From Cristatella mucedo (taxonomy: Eukaryota; Bryozoa; Phylactolaemata; Cristatellidae), in contig WPIO01000009.1 of assembly GCA_009760855.2 (NCBI GenBank), positions 8,237,501 through 8,301,500 on the forward strand: a stretch of 64,000 nucleotides of DNA, written 5' to 3'. Positions within the stretch are counted from its first letter, which is position 1. Each line of letters opens with the position of its first letter. The notes beneath the pieces were generated by a model. That model searched no databases, was not told where the DNA came from, and saw only the letters and a program-made list of their open reading frames with translations. Both the position numbers and the translations under genes were made by a program. Shown piece after piece: positions 49,801-62,500 of the stretch.

Positions 49801-52800
49801 TTTACTTTGCAATCTAGCATGGAGTTTCAACAGAACCTGTATTAGTACCACTATGCTAACAGTTCCCTAAAACTTCTGAGGGGCCGAGATTAAATAAAAC
49901 CGTGACCCTTTTTTTATCACTGGCAGGCCGGCGCTAAAGCTCTGCACTACTAGGATCTCCATGGTGATGGTGGAAATGAAAAACTGCAGGCAATAGACTA
50001 CCTCATGATAATAATAATAATAATAATAATGCACTTGATAAAGCGCTCTCAGAGAACTCAATCTCTTTCTAGGCACTTTACATTTGCTGCAGAGGGAAAT
50101 GCAGTTGAATGGTGAGTAATATCAAGCTTGATAAACAACATGAATAACATGGTTAGGGGTGACATGCACAGGGTCAGCATGCAAGTATGGTTAGTGGCAG
50201 CATGCAGAGTGTCAGCACGCATAAGCACATCAAGGACGAATCACAGGGACCCACTAAATGCTGTCCTAAATAGGTGTTTTTAAGTTCTCTTTAAATGTGG
50301 TCAAGTCAGGGGATGTTCTGTCGGGAGTGAGTTTCAGGCTTTGGGAGCATACGAACTAAATGCACGGTCCCCAAAGGATTGAGGTTTGAGGTCCCCAAAG
50401 GATTTGAGGTTTGTACAAGGTATTGGTAGACTGTTGGATTCCGAAAAGTGGGTGGTACGATGCTTGGCCTGATGGGGGAGCAGATCTGAGAGACAGGCTG
50501 GAGCCAAAGAATGAAGTGGCCTAAAAGTGAGCGACAAAACCTTGAAGTCAATCCGTTGCTTGACTGCTGGCCAGTGCAAGCCTGCGAGAGAAGTCCTCTG
50601 AAGAGCTGGCACGTGACCACGCCTGGCACATGCAGGCTGACGAAACGAGCACGCGCACACACTCACCACACCGGCGTGCTCGCCTTGTCGGAGAATTTGC
50701 CACGCACGAAGTCGAGATAGCGCGACATGGGAAACTGCAAAGTAAACGGGAGAGCAAAATAAATTGGGCGTCGAACCGTTCGCGAAAGCGCAAAGCAAGC
50801 TGACTTGTTGTCCCTTAAAAATCTTAAGGCAAAAATAACACGCACGTATTCGATTACTGGCTGTCGTTCGCACTACCAGTGCTTAGCTGGCATCTCCAGT
50901 AAATCCCTGGTCACGTGATCCCGTGGCAAGCACGGTCCGTGCGCGCGCGTGACGTCCGTGCCAATTTCCGACCGCTCACAGCAATGAGCTCCGAACTTGA
51001 TGATGTGGCGACAACGGTCGAGCCGAACCGAGGATTTTCTCGAGTTGTGGAATTAAAAATGCCAGTCCGACCCTCAAGCAGCTTACGTTTTTTCCCTCGA
51101 CAAAATGCACCACTCAGGAGGAAGCTGCACATGGTAAATGTAAAATGCACCAATCGGGAAGTCGGGCACTCCCTTGCTCACGGGCGCCGGCATAAGGGCG
51201 AACGGCCCATTGGCAATAGACAGACATGTGAAAGGCAGGCCATGCCGTCTCAGCGACTTTACTAAATGTGGTATTTTAATCGGATTATTGGGTAGGAACA
51301 AAGCAAACGAGCAACGCAAGGCAACTGAGCATCAGCAAGATCTTGCCTTCCGAACAGTTCGAAAGAAGAGACCGCCTGCCTGGAGTATCTGGCTATAAGC
51401 ATGGCACGTGATGCAGCGCACCGCGTTCAGGCCAGCCGAAGTCCACAGCTGATCACCCGAGATCAGTTGCTTCAAGACAACACAGCGGACGCTTCGGACG
51501 GAGGCGTTATTTCTCTTTTTTCGAAATCTCGCAGCTCTCGCAGAGTTCTCACGGAACTGAACGCCAAAAGACTGTCCACAGGAGGTTAGTCGCCGTGTCG
51601 ATGGGACAACTGTGATTGCTACTCGGCCAAAGTTACCTCCCCCTGCCAAGTCAGCAAAAGCCTGTGCCACATCTATCAATTCTATGCGCCCCCGATGACA
51701 CTTTGCTTCACCTTGGACCATTCTGAGCCTCGCTCTCAGCATCGGAAGTGCTCGCATAGCCTGCACCGACGACGACATGGCCACTAACTCCCTTAAGCTA
51801 AACAATGATAAGACCAACCGAATAGCAATGGGCTTGCAGCAGACGAGACATGAGCAGAGCGAGCACGTGACGATGCAGACGTGCTTACCTGGGGCCCCAC
51901 CATAAAACTGGGGGTGAAGTAGCTGTAGCCGAAAATCTCCAACAGGGACGGACAAGACTTCAGCGCAGTGTCGGGGACACCGCTGCCGCCATCCTGCTTA
52001 TTCTAGAAACACAAAAGAAAAAATTGGAAACAGTAGGCGGACCGGTTTGCTTTGCGAGGGGGCTCATCGGGGCTCTTGCTTTTTTACCAAGAACCTAAAA
52101 CGGCAGCTGAAACGGTACGCCATTTTAAACGCTGAGCCTTTTTGAACGATCTTTATCCAGCATTTTCCGCTACTCGCATTTCCGGCAAAGGATTGAAGAG
52201 AGGCCGCTGCATCCGCCAAGAGGCACGGCTGCTGATGCCAAGCAATCAACGGCCACCGAAACTGATTGCAGAAGCCTGGCCTGCGTGTGACAGGGAGTAA
52301 GAAAAGGTCAAAGGTCTGTCAGAGGTCTGCTTTGAGTTCCATTGCTGCTGATCGTTATTCTATTACTTGCCCCTACCTGCAGGCACGTGAGCTCGGTCAG
52401 CAGTTCGACAAATCGACACTGCATTGTGCGCCTGTTTTGTGACATAAAAAAAAAACGCGCAATTCACGCTAAGAGAACCTGATCTCTCTCCGGGCGCTTC
52501 ACCTATGCTCGAGCAGGGCTCGAGCCCACGACTTCGGTCGTCAAAGGCGAGAGCACGTGACACCTGGGCCAAAGCAGTGCGGCACGGAGCTCGCCCCGCC
52601 GGCTGTGCAAACAAAACCAGGGCAGCAGAATCACGGCATCTGCCGCCGAAAACGACTTTCAGCAGCCGGCGGTCGACGACAACGGCTGCCACCAGCAGCC
52701 TAACCTACCACCAGCCTCCCTCCTCCATCCTCACGCAGGCCGATGCGCACTGGTGGCAGCAGCATGAAGCAACCTGTTCGAGGACCGCGCTCTCTCGAAG

Positions 52801-55800
52801 AGCAACGATACGCACCTTGGCGGCAGCAGCAGCTGCCAGCTGGCCGTCATAGACGTCCCAGGCCAGGCCGGTCAGACGCAGCGTGAGCACGCACTGCGGT
52901 ATGCTCCAGCTGATGTCGTACTTCTCCGTCTTCGTGAAAAAGTAGCAGCCCAGCAGATAGCCCTGGAAGTCAGTCAAGGAGGCTGCCAACTTCCTCGCTG
53001 TAACCGAGCCGCTCAGACGCAGCAAAGCAGTCACCGCCCTCCCGCTCCCAAGGGTCCCAGCGGTGCCGGCCCCACAACCTCCTGCACGCGCAGCTCCGAG
53101 GGCCCCACTAGGCCTGCCGGCAAGGGCGCCCGGCACGGCCACGGCACGGCGGGCGCACACGGCCACGCCAGCCGTCGGCTGTCGCCGAGGCCCCACGTTC
53201 GCCCTGATGTGGCACAGCACATGGCGCGCAAGGCTGCCGCATTGCCTATTGCCGAGTACCAGATTGACGGTGAAGCAGACGGCTACGGATACAGCAGATC
53301 CGCCGAGCGTCGACAGCACGGCGTACACAAGGAAGACGTTGATTATGCCGTGCACCAGCGAGATGCCTGCAAACGTACGGGCGATGATCGATACATCGCC
53401 AAGCAGCCGTGCATGGCAAGACGACGGACTCTCGAAGCAGCAGCAGCGGCGGCAGGCAGCTTCGCTGTCTGCTTTGCCGTCGCCATTGCTGCAGCTGCCG
53501 CCTACTGCTACGTTGCTGCTTACGAAGTGTAAGTCGGAAGAGAGGATCACTCAGTGCTCTACATACGGCAAGGGAGCAGCTGACAAGGCCTGGATCGCCT
53601 GGGGGGTTAATATAATAATAATAAGAATAATAAAATTCATTTGTACAGCACCCTGAGAGAATGCAATCTCTATTCAGGCACTTCACATGTGCCAAGGGGC
53701 CCACGACCTATTGTCATCAAATGTATTCACCTTGACCTTGGTTAGAGGAGAGCACCCTAAGCACCAGTTAAAGTTAAAGGCTAGCTGATTCATTTACATG
53801 TAGGCAGGAGAGCCTTAAAGGAGGCAGTTAAGGCTGCCTACATGTAAATGTTCTGCCTCATTTACATATGGGCAGGAGAGCCTTAACTGCCTAGAAAGAG
53901 TTCTTTGTGGGTGCTTTATCAAATCTATTATTATTATTATTATCACCACGGCCTGCAGTGGAATATAAAGGATCGCTCACTTCAGGACTAGGGTTCACGA
54001 CCTGGGTCAAATAGATCAAACACCTTGCCCCTAGGCTAAGACGAGGGGGGCATAGGTTCAACAGGGCATCCCTGGCTCCTTCTCTAAACAAACCTAATCT
54101 GAGTGCCATCTGGCGATTTTGCTGTCGAGCGTGCCCCTTGAGCCCTCATACGATTGTCTTCCTTTGTTGGGGTCAAGATCAGCCCCTCCTTGGATGAACT
54201 CTGGCTATGCCCATGCAGCAAGTCAGCAAAACTCGGCTGGATTACCTCGGGTGAGAGTCAGACGAGAGCAGACGCTCTTTGGAAGGACAGGACGTTGCTC
54301 ACTTGATTGCAGCATTGATATGATATGCATGCACGCCCACTAGCACGTGATCGTAAGCTTAATGCAAATGTATGCATTGCATCAAATGTAGCAAATGGAT
54401 GCATTGAACAAGATCGAGCGGCACCCTAAAACGATTGGCTGGTCTGGCCACGTGATATTATGTGTACGTCTGCTACCCGGATGAAGAAGGAGCATCCATA
54501 AGAGAAGGCATGCTTGCATTTGCTGAAGATAAGTAGTGTCTGCTATCTACAGAGACAGCTGCACTTATGTGCGATACGAAATAGATAAGCAGCCGTTCGG
54601 TGCCAGCTTTGCAGCCACCTTCTTTGCACATAGTGCTTGGGCCAAATAATACGCCTAAAAAGGCAGCTAACTGCCTTCAAGATAGGGGAAAAAAGGCCGT
54701 ACGCTACAGACTAGAAAGCAGCAACATACAGTTGTTCACCGATATCTAAAAGGCTTGCACTGGTTCCCATACACACGAAGCCAATCAGCAACTACCATCA
54801 GCTTGTCAGCATCCGGCCGGCTTCCTAGAGTGCTTAAAAAATACAAATAAGGAATTCTGGTTTAGAGGGGCAGATTATCGCACGGTACTTTTACATCGCA
54901 AAATCCACGGTACGGCAGTCATCTTAATCAAACTGCCCTGGGTATGCAACACCTGGGTAGGCTGGTTCTTACAAGCACTTGTAATACGAGCCATGAGGAG
55001 ATAATGCCTGAGGGGCAGGGTCGTCTTGGCAGCAGCCGTCTCTTAAGGAACCATCTGTAAGGCGTCTACATTGGCCCAAAAAAAGCGCCTAGAAAGAGAT
55101 TAAGTTCTCTGAGGGCGCTTTATCAAGTGCAATATTATTATTATTATTATTAAACCGGAAGTGACGATCAATCAGGCGGCACTCGGGAAGTCTTGTGTGA
55201 GAGGAGTTTATCAATGGCAGCAGTAGCGATCCACAACTAAAACTTCTTGACAACAATCTCCCATCTACCGAGTGCCTCCGATAAGTCAAAAATCAGCTTC
55301 GGCTAACGGGGGGGGGGGGGGTGATGTACAACATACCAAGAGAGCATAGTGCTAGTACGGGCACACTAGGTAAGGCGGTTGCTTTCACGACCTCGGCTCC
55401 GAGGTCGTGGGTTCGATTCCTGCTGTGGGCGATTCTTTATCGCCACTACAAGTGGTTGTGATAGCCGTAAAGGCTCTTCTGTCGCTATACAAAAAGAGGC
55501 TGTTTAATCAGCTAGGATTTATTTATTTACGGGCTAAAGATTCTTCAGGTCTTTTGCCACGTGAAGCACTTCGCGGTGAACCGTTGCCGACGAGTAGTAC
55601 ATCAAGCAGGGTTTACTCTCCTAAGAACCTCAGCAACTGCATCTAAGAATATGACCCTAGGTGCTTGATAAGTAGTCAGGTCTCAGAACTGATTACCCTC
55701 GTCATGGGTTCAAAACCTGCAGTGAGCAATCCTTACGCCGGTGGACCGTGGGCCCAGCAGATTTAAGCTATGGAGGCACATTCCCAGCGAAATATCTGCT

Positions 55801-56427
55801 GTGTCATATTTCATGGGTTCAGTTATCCAGGTCGACGACGTCTATCTCTTTTTTTTACGTCATCCCACACTCCCCTATCTTTCCCAAAAACTGTTAATTA
55901 ATCTAGGGCTACGACTGCCCATGAGAATTTAATCGTGCATTATAGTACAAATGCCGACAGAGGCTCAGCCAAAGTACATCTGAAAGGATCAGCCCAGAAC
56001 AGGAGCCGGCGAAGCAATGGCTCCTGTACACCTCCAGCATTCACGCAAGCAGCACACAGTGTTCGGTAGGCTGAAATGGCTTGTCAGCACAGGCCCTGGC
56101 ACGTGAGCATTCGCAGTCCATGCTCCCACGCTGCCGCCACCACTCTAATCTCCACCAACATGGTTGCTAAGCGGTGCTGCCGTGAAGCAAGGGCTTTCTC
56201 AATGCATGCAGCTAGCATCACATCCAAAATGCAGACATTCCTACAGACCCTAAGAGAACTATACACCGGGGGAGGGGGGCAAAAATATCCTTGCAGCATG
56301 GCCTCTACTGCTGTGGCAGTAAATTCAGTTGGATAAGAGGGTTTTCTACGATGCCAGGCAGACTTCAGTTATTCGAAGCACGGGAAAATATGTACTGACA
56401 ATCAAAAAACAAACACACATGGTGCTG

Positions 56428-56526
<99 letters not shown>

Positions 56527-59500
56527 TGTGTGTGTGTGTGCTTGCGCATGCTTAGTGTGACGTCATTCCACCACGATTCTTGACGACCTTCCTTGTCTGG
56601 TCAGGCATAGAGGCTACAGGCTTCTGCATCGTCTGTTCTGCTTCAGCTCAATCAATTGAGCCCAGAGTTTTACTGAAAAGGTTGGCTACTGGTGCAGACC
56701 GAACCCGCAACCTCGGTCGCCTGCTGGTACTGCTCCAGCAGTCGATCTATGGGGTTCAAAACAGGCATCCAGCTGGGCCACTGCATCAGCACGAAACAAG
56801 GATTTGTCAAAAAAGCTCCCTACTCTAGTCATTGTTGGCTAAGCAAGTTGGATTTCAAAGCTCAAATACTCGGCTTAGCGGTCGTAATATTTAGCAGCAA
56901 GACAACGATCCTATGCAAACTCCCAGGCCAGTAAGTACTTTTTGACACAGATTGAATTTGACACAAACTAAGCACTTACGACTTCTTACACGTCTGCTGC
57001 CGATTGATTCCCAATGACACTTTCACACTGCTTAGTCAATAAAGTGACAAAAACCTGCACCTTAATCAAGTTCAAGGGAAGCAAGAGAATGATGTGCTTG
57101 ACGATCGAGGTCGTAGGCTCGAGAGCTCTCGAGAGCTCGTAAGGTTGTAGGTTCGAGCATATGTAAAAGCACTTGAGATTAAGTTCTACCAGGGCTATTT
57201 ACAAACACAAAGTAGAGTATTTATTTATAAACACGATTGTTCAGAATGAATGTGGCAAAATGGGAGTAGTCTCACGTAGTCCCCTCCTGTTTGCAGGAAA
57301 ATGATTTGGTACTTTACAGCAGCATTAGGCATTTTAAATCGATATCAACAGTGCCGGTTGAATGAGCTCAAACAGACCAGAGTTGCGAGTCTGTGCATGC
57401 AGAAAGCACGAGAGCAGCAGCAGCAGGCCAACTCGGGTCTTAGAAATGAGGCCGACGGTGAGAAGCAACCCATCAGAACACCTTTCCAAGCCAAGTGAGT
57501 ACAGACGACCGACCAATAGCATTGGCTCACTAATCCTCACCTTCAACTGCCACAGCCCTATGGCTGCAGATTAGTGTACAGCACCACGTGACCACTGGTA
57601 ACCGGCCAAACCTGGCCGCCAGCAAACTAGCTAGTCAAGACAGGCTCTGTGGAGCTGCCTGCCAGTCGGGCAGGCTGACTGATAATGCCTTGCTCCAAAG
57701 CAAAGCAACACCGATCGACTAGCAAGCTGTGGCGCTGAAGAGAGTCGTCTGTTCCAAGTTCTATTAAATCCCTGATTTTAACTAATAAGCAGCTCACTGC
57801 CAGCGGACTCTCTGCTGAGTCTTGGTAGGCATACATTACAAGTCTATTGCATGTCACTCCCGGAAGTACACGTCAGGGAAGACTGCTGTGATATCTTGCC
57901 ACTTGGCGCAAGTGCGCCATCTTGCTAATCATCATCATCATTCCAAGTTCTATTGAATTCCTGGTTATAACTAATAGCTTCAAAATCGACATCCGAGCTG
58001 ACAGGCCTGCTCGCTTCCTGGCTTCCACGCAAGATCTTCAGTCTGGATAGACCCCAGCGCAGCCTCAAGACAGCCAGGGGCGATTAACCACTATACTGAG
58101 TATACTCAGTATTTACTTCACTGTACCGACACGTGACTTCCAAAGCTGCAACATATATTGCCAGACTCAGTCGTAAGCAAGTGGTACTTGACAATACAAT
58201 AGCTAAGTCCGAGACCAAAATGCCTGTGTGTGTGTGTGCACGTAAGTGTGTGTATGTGCGTGCACGTGTATTGTGTGTTTGTGTGTGTGTGTGCACGTGT
58301 ATTGTGTGTTTGTGGACATGTGGGCAGGTCGGGGGCGCAAGCGATTGTGTGCATGAGTGGGCATGCTCGCACTAGTGAGTGCCAGTGCAACCGAGAGAAC
58401 GTGAGCATGTTTGCACTATGCAGCTGTGAAGCAAGCAAGCTCGTGCAAATGGCACGTGTTGCGCCTACGTATTGGCCTCGCTCATTTTACTCGATCGATT
58501 CAGAAGGCAGCATAGGAAAACCCGGAAACAAATTTCGGGAACTGGGTGGTTCATTGAAACAGCACTAATAAGCTAGCCACGATCACGTGTTAAGTCCAGC
58601 GGCTAAATGCATAGGTCCAGAGTCTACATGCACAGGTTCTAGGCTGTAATATCAAATCGAGCCACAAGTCACACCAGCAAACTCTTCTTTCGCCTTGCAA
58701 GACTTTTTTTTTTTACTCCGGGACGACAGAAGCCGGCTCAGAAAAGCGGTAGAAGCAATCCCTGAACGTATACAAAACAGGTAAGACTATATACACCAGG
58801 TTGCCACTCAGAAGTCCCGGCAGAAAAGCTATACATGCAAATGCAAGCGACTACCATGGAGCCCCGAACTGGAAACTTAAGGACCGCCCTTTCAAGGAAG
58901 AAATCGTTTATTTCAGTTCAAATCATTTCCTCGGATTCATTAATTCATTTCCATTTTTCAACTTTTATTCCATTGCAAGAATGTTAATCGTAGCACTGCA
59001 CGGCCTGCACCCAGATATACTCGGCGAGCCCCAAGGACAAGGTACGCCCGGGTATTTTTAGCCAGCCAATTAATGCATTCAGGCTGACACCTGACTATGT
59101 TCTTCAAAGGCACCATTGAATGCCCTCGTGGGAACACTCAGGAGGAGAACTTGGGCTGAGCGGCAGCACGCCGGTCCCTTTTGTCCGGCCTCCCAGCCTC
59201 CCTCTGCAGGCAGACCATCGGGCGGTTCATGGCAGACCGCCGAGTCTCGTGCGGGAGGGGTCTACCAGGCAGAGAAGAAAAAGCAGGTGAGGATCTGAAA
59301 ATCGCAAATCCCCTGAGAAAATGCAAATTTCTCTCGGATGGGGCGGGCACCAATAGCTCCACAAAATAGCCTCAACCCTGTAAAAACGCCCAGCACAAAA
59401 CGCCCAGCACAAAACGCCCAGCACATAACCCAGTGAGTTTTCTCCTCTTTTTTTTTTTAGAACGAACCACCATCAACAGAGCCACTTGTCCATTGGATGG

Positions 59501-62500
59501 CCCATGAATGGCCCCATTCACTGCCGACTCGGTCAGGAATTTGTTGCATGGACGAGCTTTGAGAATGAGGCTGCACCTTGATACGCCCGACTCAGTGCCC
59601 GACTCGGCGTGTACTCGACGTCACGTGCCCGAATCGCTCGCTGGCAGGCGATAAATGATAGCGCCAGCAAACGATCGAGGTAACGAAAAAAGTCGCCGCT
59701 ACACGGACGGACAGCGAGATTTGCAAAATCTGCAGGACACGTGACAGACAAAGTCTGACCCTCTTCACGCTATGGCACGCGATACGCTAGGAAAGTCGCT
59801 CCCTGAAGGGCTCCAGGAAGGCTTGCAGCCGACCTGCCCGCCCACCTTGCCGGATGCAGGCAGGTAGACAAGGGAGAGTAGGGACTGCAGGAAGGTCGCG
59901 GTCAAGCAGAGGCCAGCCGTAGGCTGCAGAAGCTTGAACGTTAAGGCCGAAGGCGTTAAGGCAGCACCACGAGCAAAGGCCGGAAGGGGAGACCGGCAAC
60001 AGCGCACAGCAGCTCACCGAAGTTGAAGTACATCAGCAGCAGCCCGAACAGCGTGAAGTACACGTGCTGGACACTCGGACTTTTTCCGTGAAGTGACATC
60101 CATCTGTGCACGAGGACGAGTGGAAACACTGCAAAAATGCAATCGAAGTTCGGCAACAAACTGAGGCTGGAGCATGGGTGTGGCAGGTAACACTTCCGCT
60201 AGTAAGCTCTTATAAGCTCTTCCACTTCCGACCTCACAGCTTCAATCCCGAATAGCAAGAAACCCGAGCGAGCAGCAAAGACGCGGATCCCTTGCCAAGT
60301 GGAGCCTACTCGAGTGCAAAAACAAACAGAAAAAACGAACACAAATAACAATAATGATGAGCCGAGAACAGGTCGACCAGCACCGGAGCCATCAATCAGT
60401 ACCAGAGGGTTCGCAAGTTTAATTTGCGAGTCTAATTTGCCTTAAATTCACGCTTGCCTTCCAGACTCACCATTTCGGGGGCAAGTACCGTGGCAAGACA
60501 GTGGCCATCGAGAGCCAACAAAATAATACATCTCCAAGAAAATGTGTCCTAGGTGGGGGCCCTAGATCGGGTTTTCTGCATTGACTTTGCACCACCTAGT
60601 CAACACATCCAAGAGATCTGGGAAACGTGTCTACTTTGCTGAAGGACACTGTGACGGCTCCCCATCCATCCTAGGATCCAGTGCAAAGTTCTTACTCTGA
60701 CCCACAAGACTTGGCTCCTTCATAACTAGCTGAACTGCCAGTGAACCAGTGTAAGCTTCCTCGTGCCCTCAGATCCTCTACGGACAAGAAATTAGCTGCT
60801 CCATTGTTACGCTGAAAGATCGTCTGCTGTGACGAAAGCTTTCAATCGGCATCGATCCTAGACATCCTGTGGAACTCACTTCCACGATTCTTAGGAAACG
60901 AAATCTTCTCTCCTGCTGCTGCTGGCTGTGGCATATCCTTTCTAACCGTCCAGAAGGGCTACTTCCATGCTACTCACTTCCTCGACAGCCATCCTGACTC
61001 AGCTCTCTCTGTGCTTCTCATTTTTCTTGTAGTTGCATGAGTCGGTACGAATGCGCACCAAAAGCCACTTAGGATTTGAGTTTGCCACAGAAAAATCTCC
61101 AGCAGTATAACACCCACTAAGTCCTTGTGGCTTTGGAGAGTTAAAGATAGAGATATATTATATTACATTTCATCGTGTGGACAGCTAAGCATCAGGCCCT
61201 GGACCAATGACGCCAGCTGCAGCCAGCTATGTGGCTGGCATTTCGGTGTTTCAATCCCGACCACGCCACGTTTTATTGCAATCTCGGTTGGTCTAGATGA
61301 AAAAAGCTTAATAGCTCAGGCAAACGAAGCCGCCGACTTAGCTATGACCATAGGACTCTCGGATGGACAGACTCACAACATTCAAAACTAAATGTGCTGA
61401 CTCGCAGGCACCGGCAAAACATTGCTAAAAATCCAAGTAAAAATGATTTTACGCTCATGATATTCAATGAACTTTTTCAAATATTCTTGAAAAACAGTTC
61501 AAATAATAAAGAAGGTCCACTGACAGAGTCTCTCCACTGGCATACCTATGCAATTAAATAACCCGCTGATCAAAAAGTCAATTCATTGCTATTTTATAAT
61601 TCAATGCACAGGTCAATCCTCTGCTCTGCAGCAAACGTACAGTGCCTAGAAAGAGATAAAGTTCTCTGAGGGTGCTCTACAAAATGTTCCATTTTAACTA
61701 TGAGCGTGCATGTTGTAGCTATGCATGCAAACTATTAAGTTATCTATGTTTTCCAACATAACATGACACTCGTCATATGTGTAGTGTGCTATAAATTCCT
61801 GTAACTATTGCAAAAGGCACAAATTATGTGCGGAGGCACTAACTCAACAGACTCGCATACAAAATTGTGTAGAATAGGTTGATTATATATCTGGTTCCTG
61901 GCTGCAATTCAGCAACTGCTATTAATCTCTAGGCTGTCACAATTGGCTGATAAAGCTGTCTGCTTCGCCACACCTCGAGCCTGTCTGTGGCAGTACAGCG
62001 GTCTGGCAAGAGTTGCAGCTATGTCTCTTCTCAAAAAAACCTGCAGCAGCTTCGGAAATCTGCGACCTTGCAACTGCTGCCACCGGGTAGTCAGCAATGG
62101 TATCCCCCAACTGCTCGCGCTACCAAGGGTCTGGGCGTCCGAGCAAGCTGTGCACGGTCATAGCAAGCTCTGCGGTTACGGTTGACATCAGCTCCTACAA
62201 CTGCTGGCTTGGAGTCACAAACAGATGAGCAATTTGAAGCACGTGACATAAGGCACTTCGCCTACTGAACTGGATTGAGCATAACAAATTGATATATATC
62301 CAATTATAGTATATCATATATATTATATATCAAATATATCCAATTATATATGATATGATTATATATAATCAATTGATGGAGAATTATCGCGGCTCCTCTC
62401 GACATGCGAAACCTCTGCTGCTGCAGCTATTCTGACCCCCTCCCTCCAGGGGTCACCACCCCTTCTACAATCTCGGGTTTCCACAGCAGGCGCACAGGGC

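Larger units (their letters stand above)
57206..60017. other. LPCAT3-like intron 2, upstream half
   Basis: Contains a (GT)n-rich stretch at 58221-58320 and a 14-bp triplication at 59383-59424 (unit AAAACGCCCAGCAC). No other feature recognised. Confidence 0.5.

Noticed and set aside
53063-53656. 197-codon plus-strand frame antisense to LPCAT3 exon 3
   Set aside because: GC-driven shadow of the real exon; Pro/Ala/Arg-rich without similarity.
55400-55432. tRNA gene-like sequence with perfect B-box
   Set aside because: It is the head of SINE-A. No acceptor stem or cloverleaf could be completed, and the same sequence recurs elsewhere as part of the SINE.
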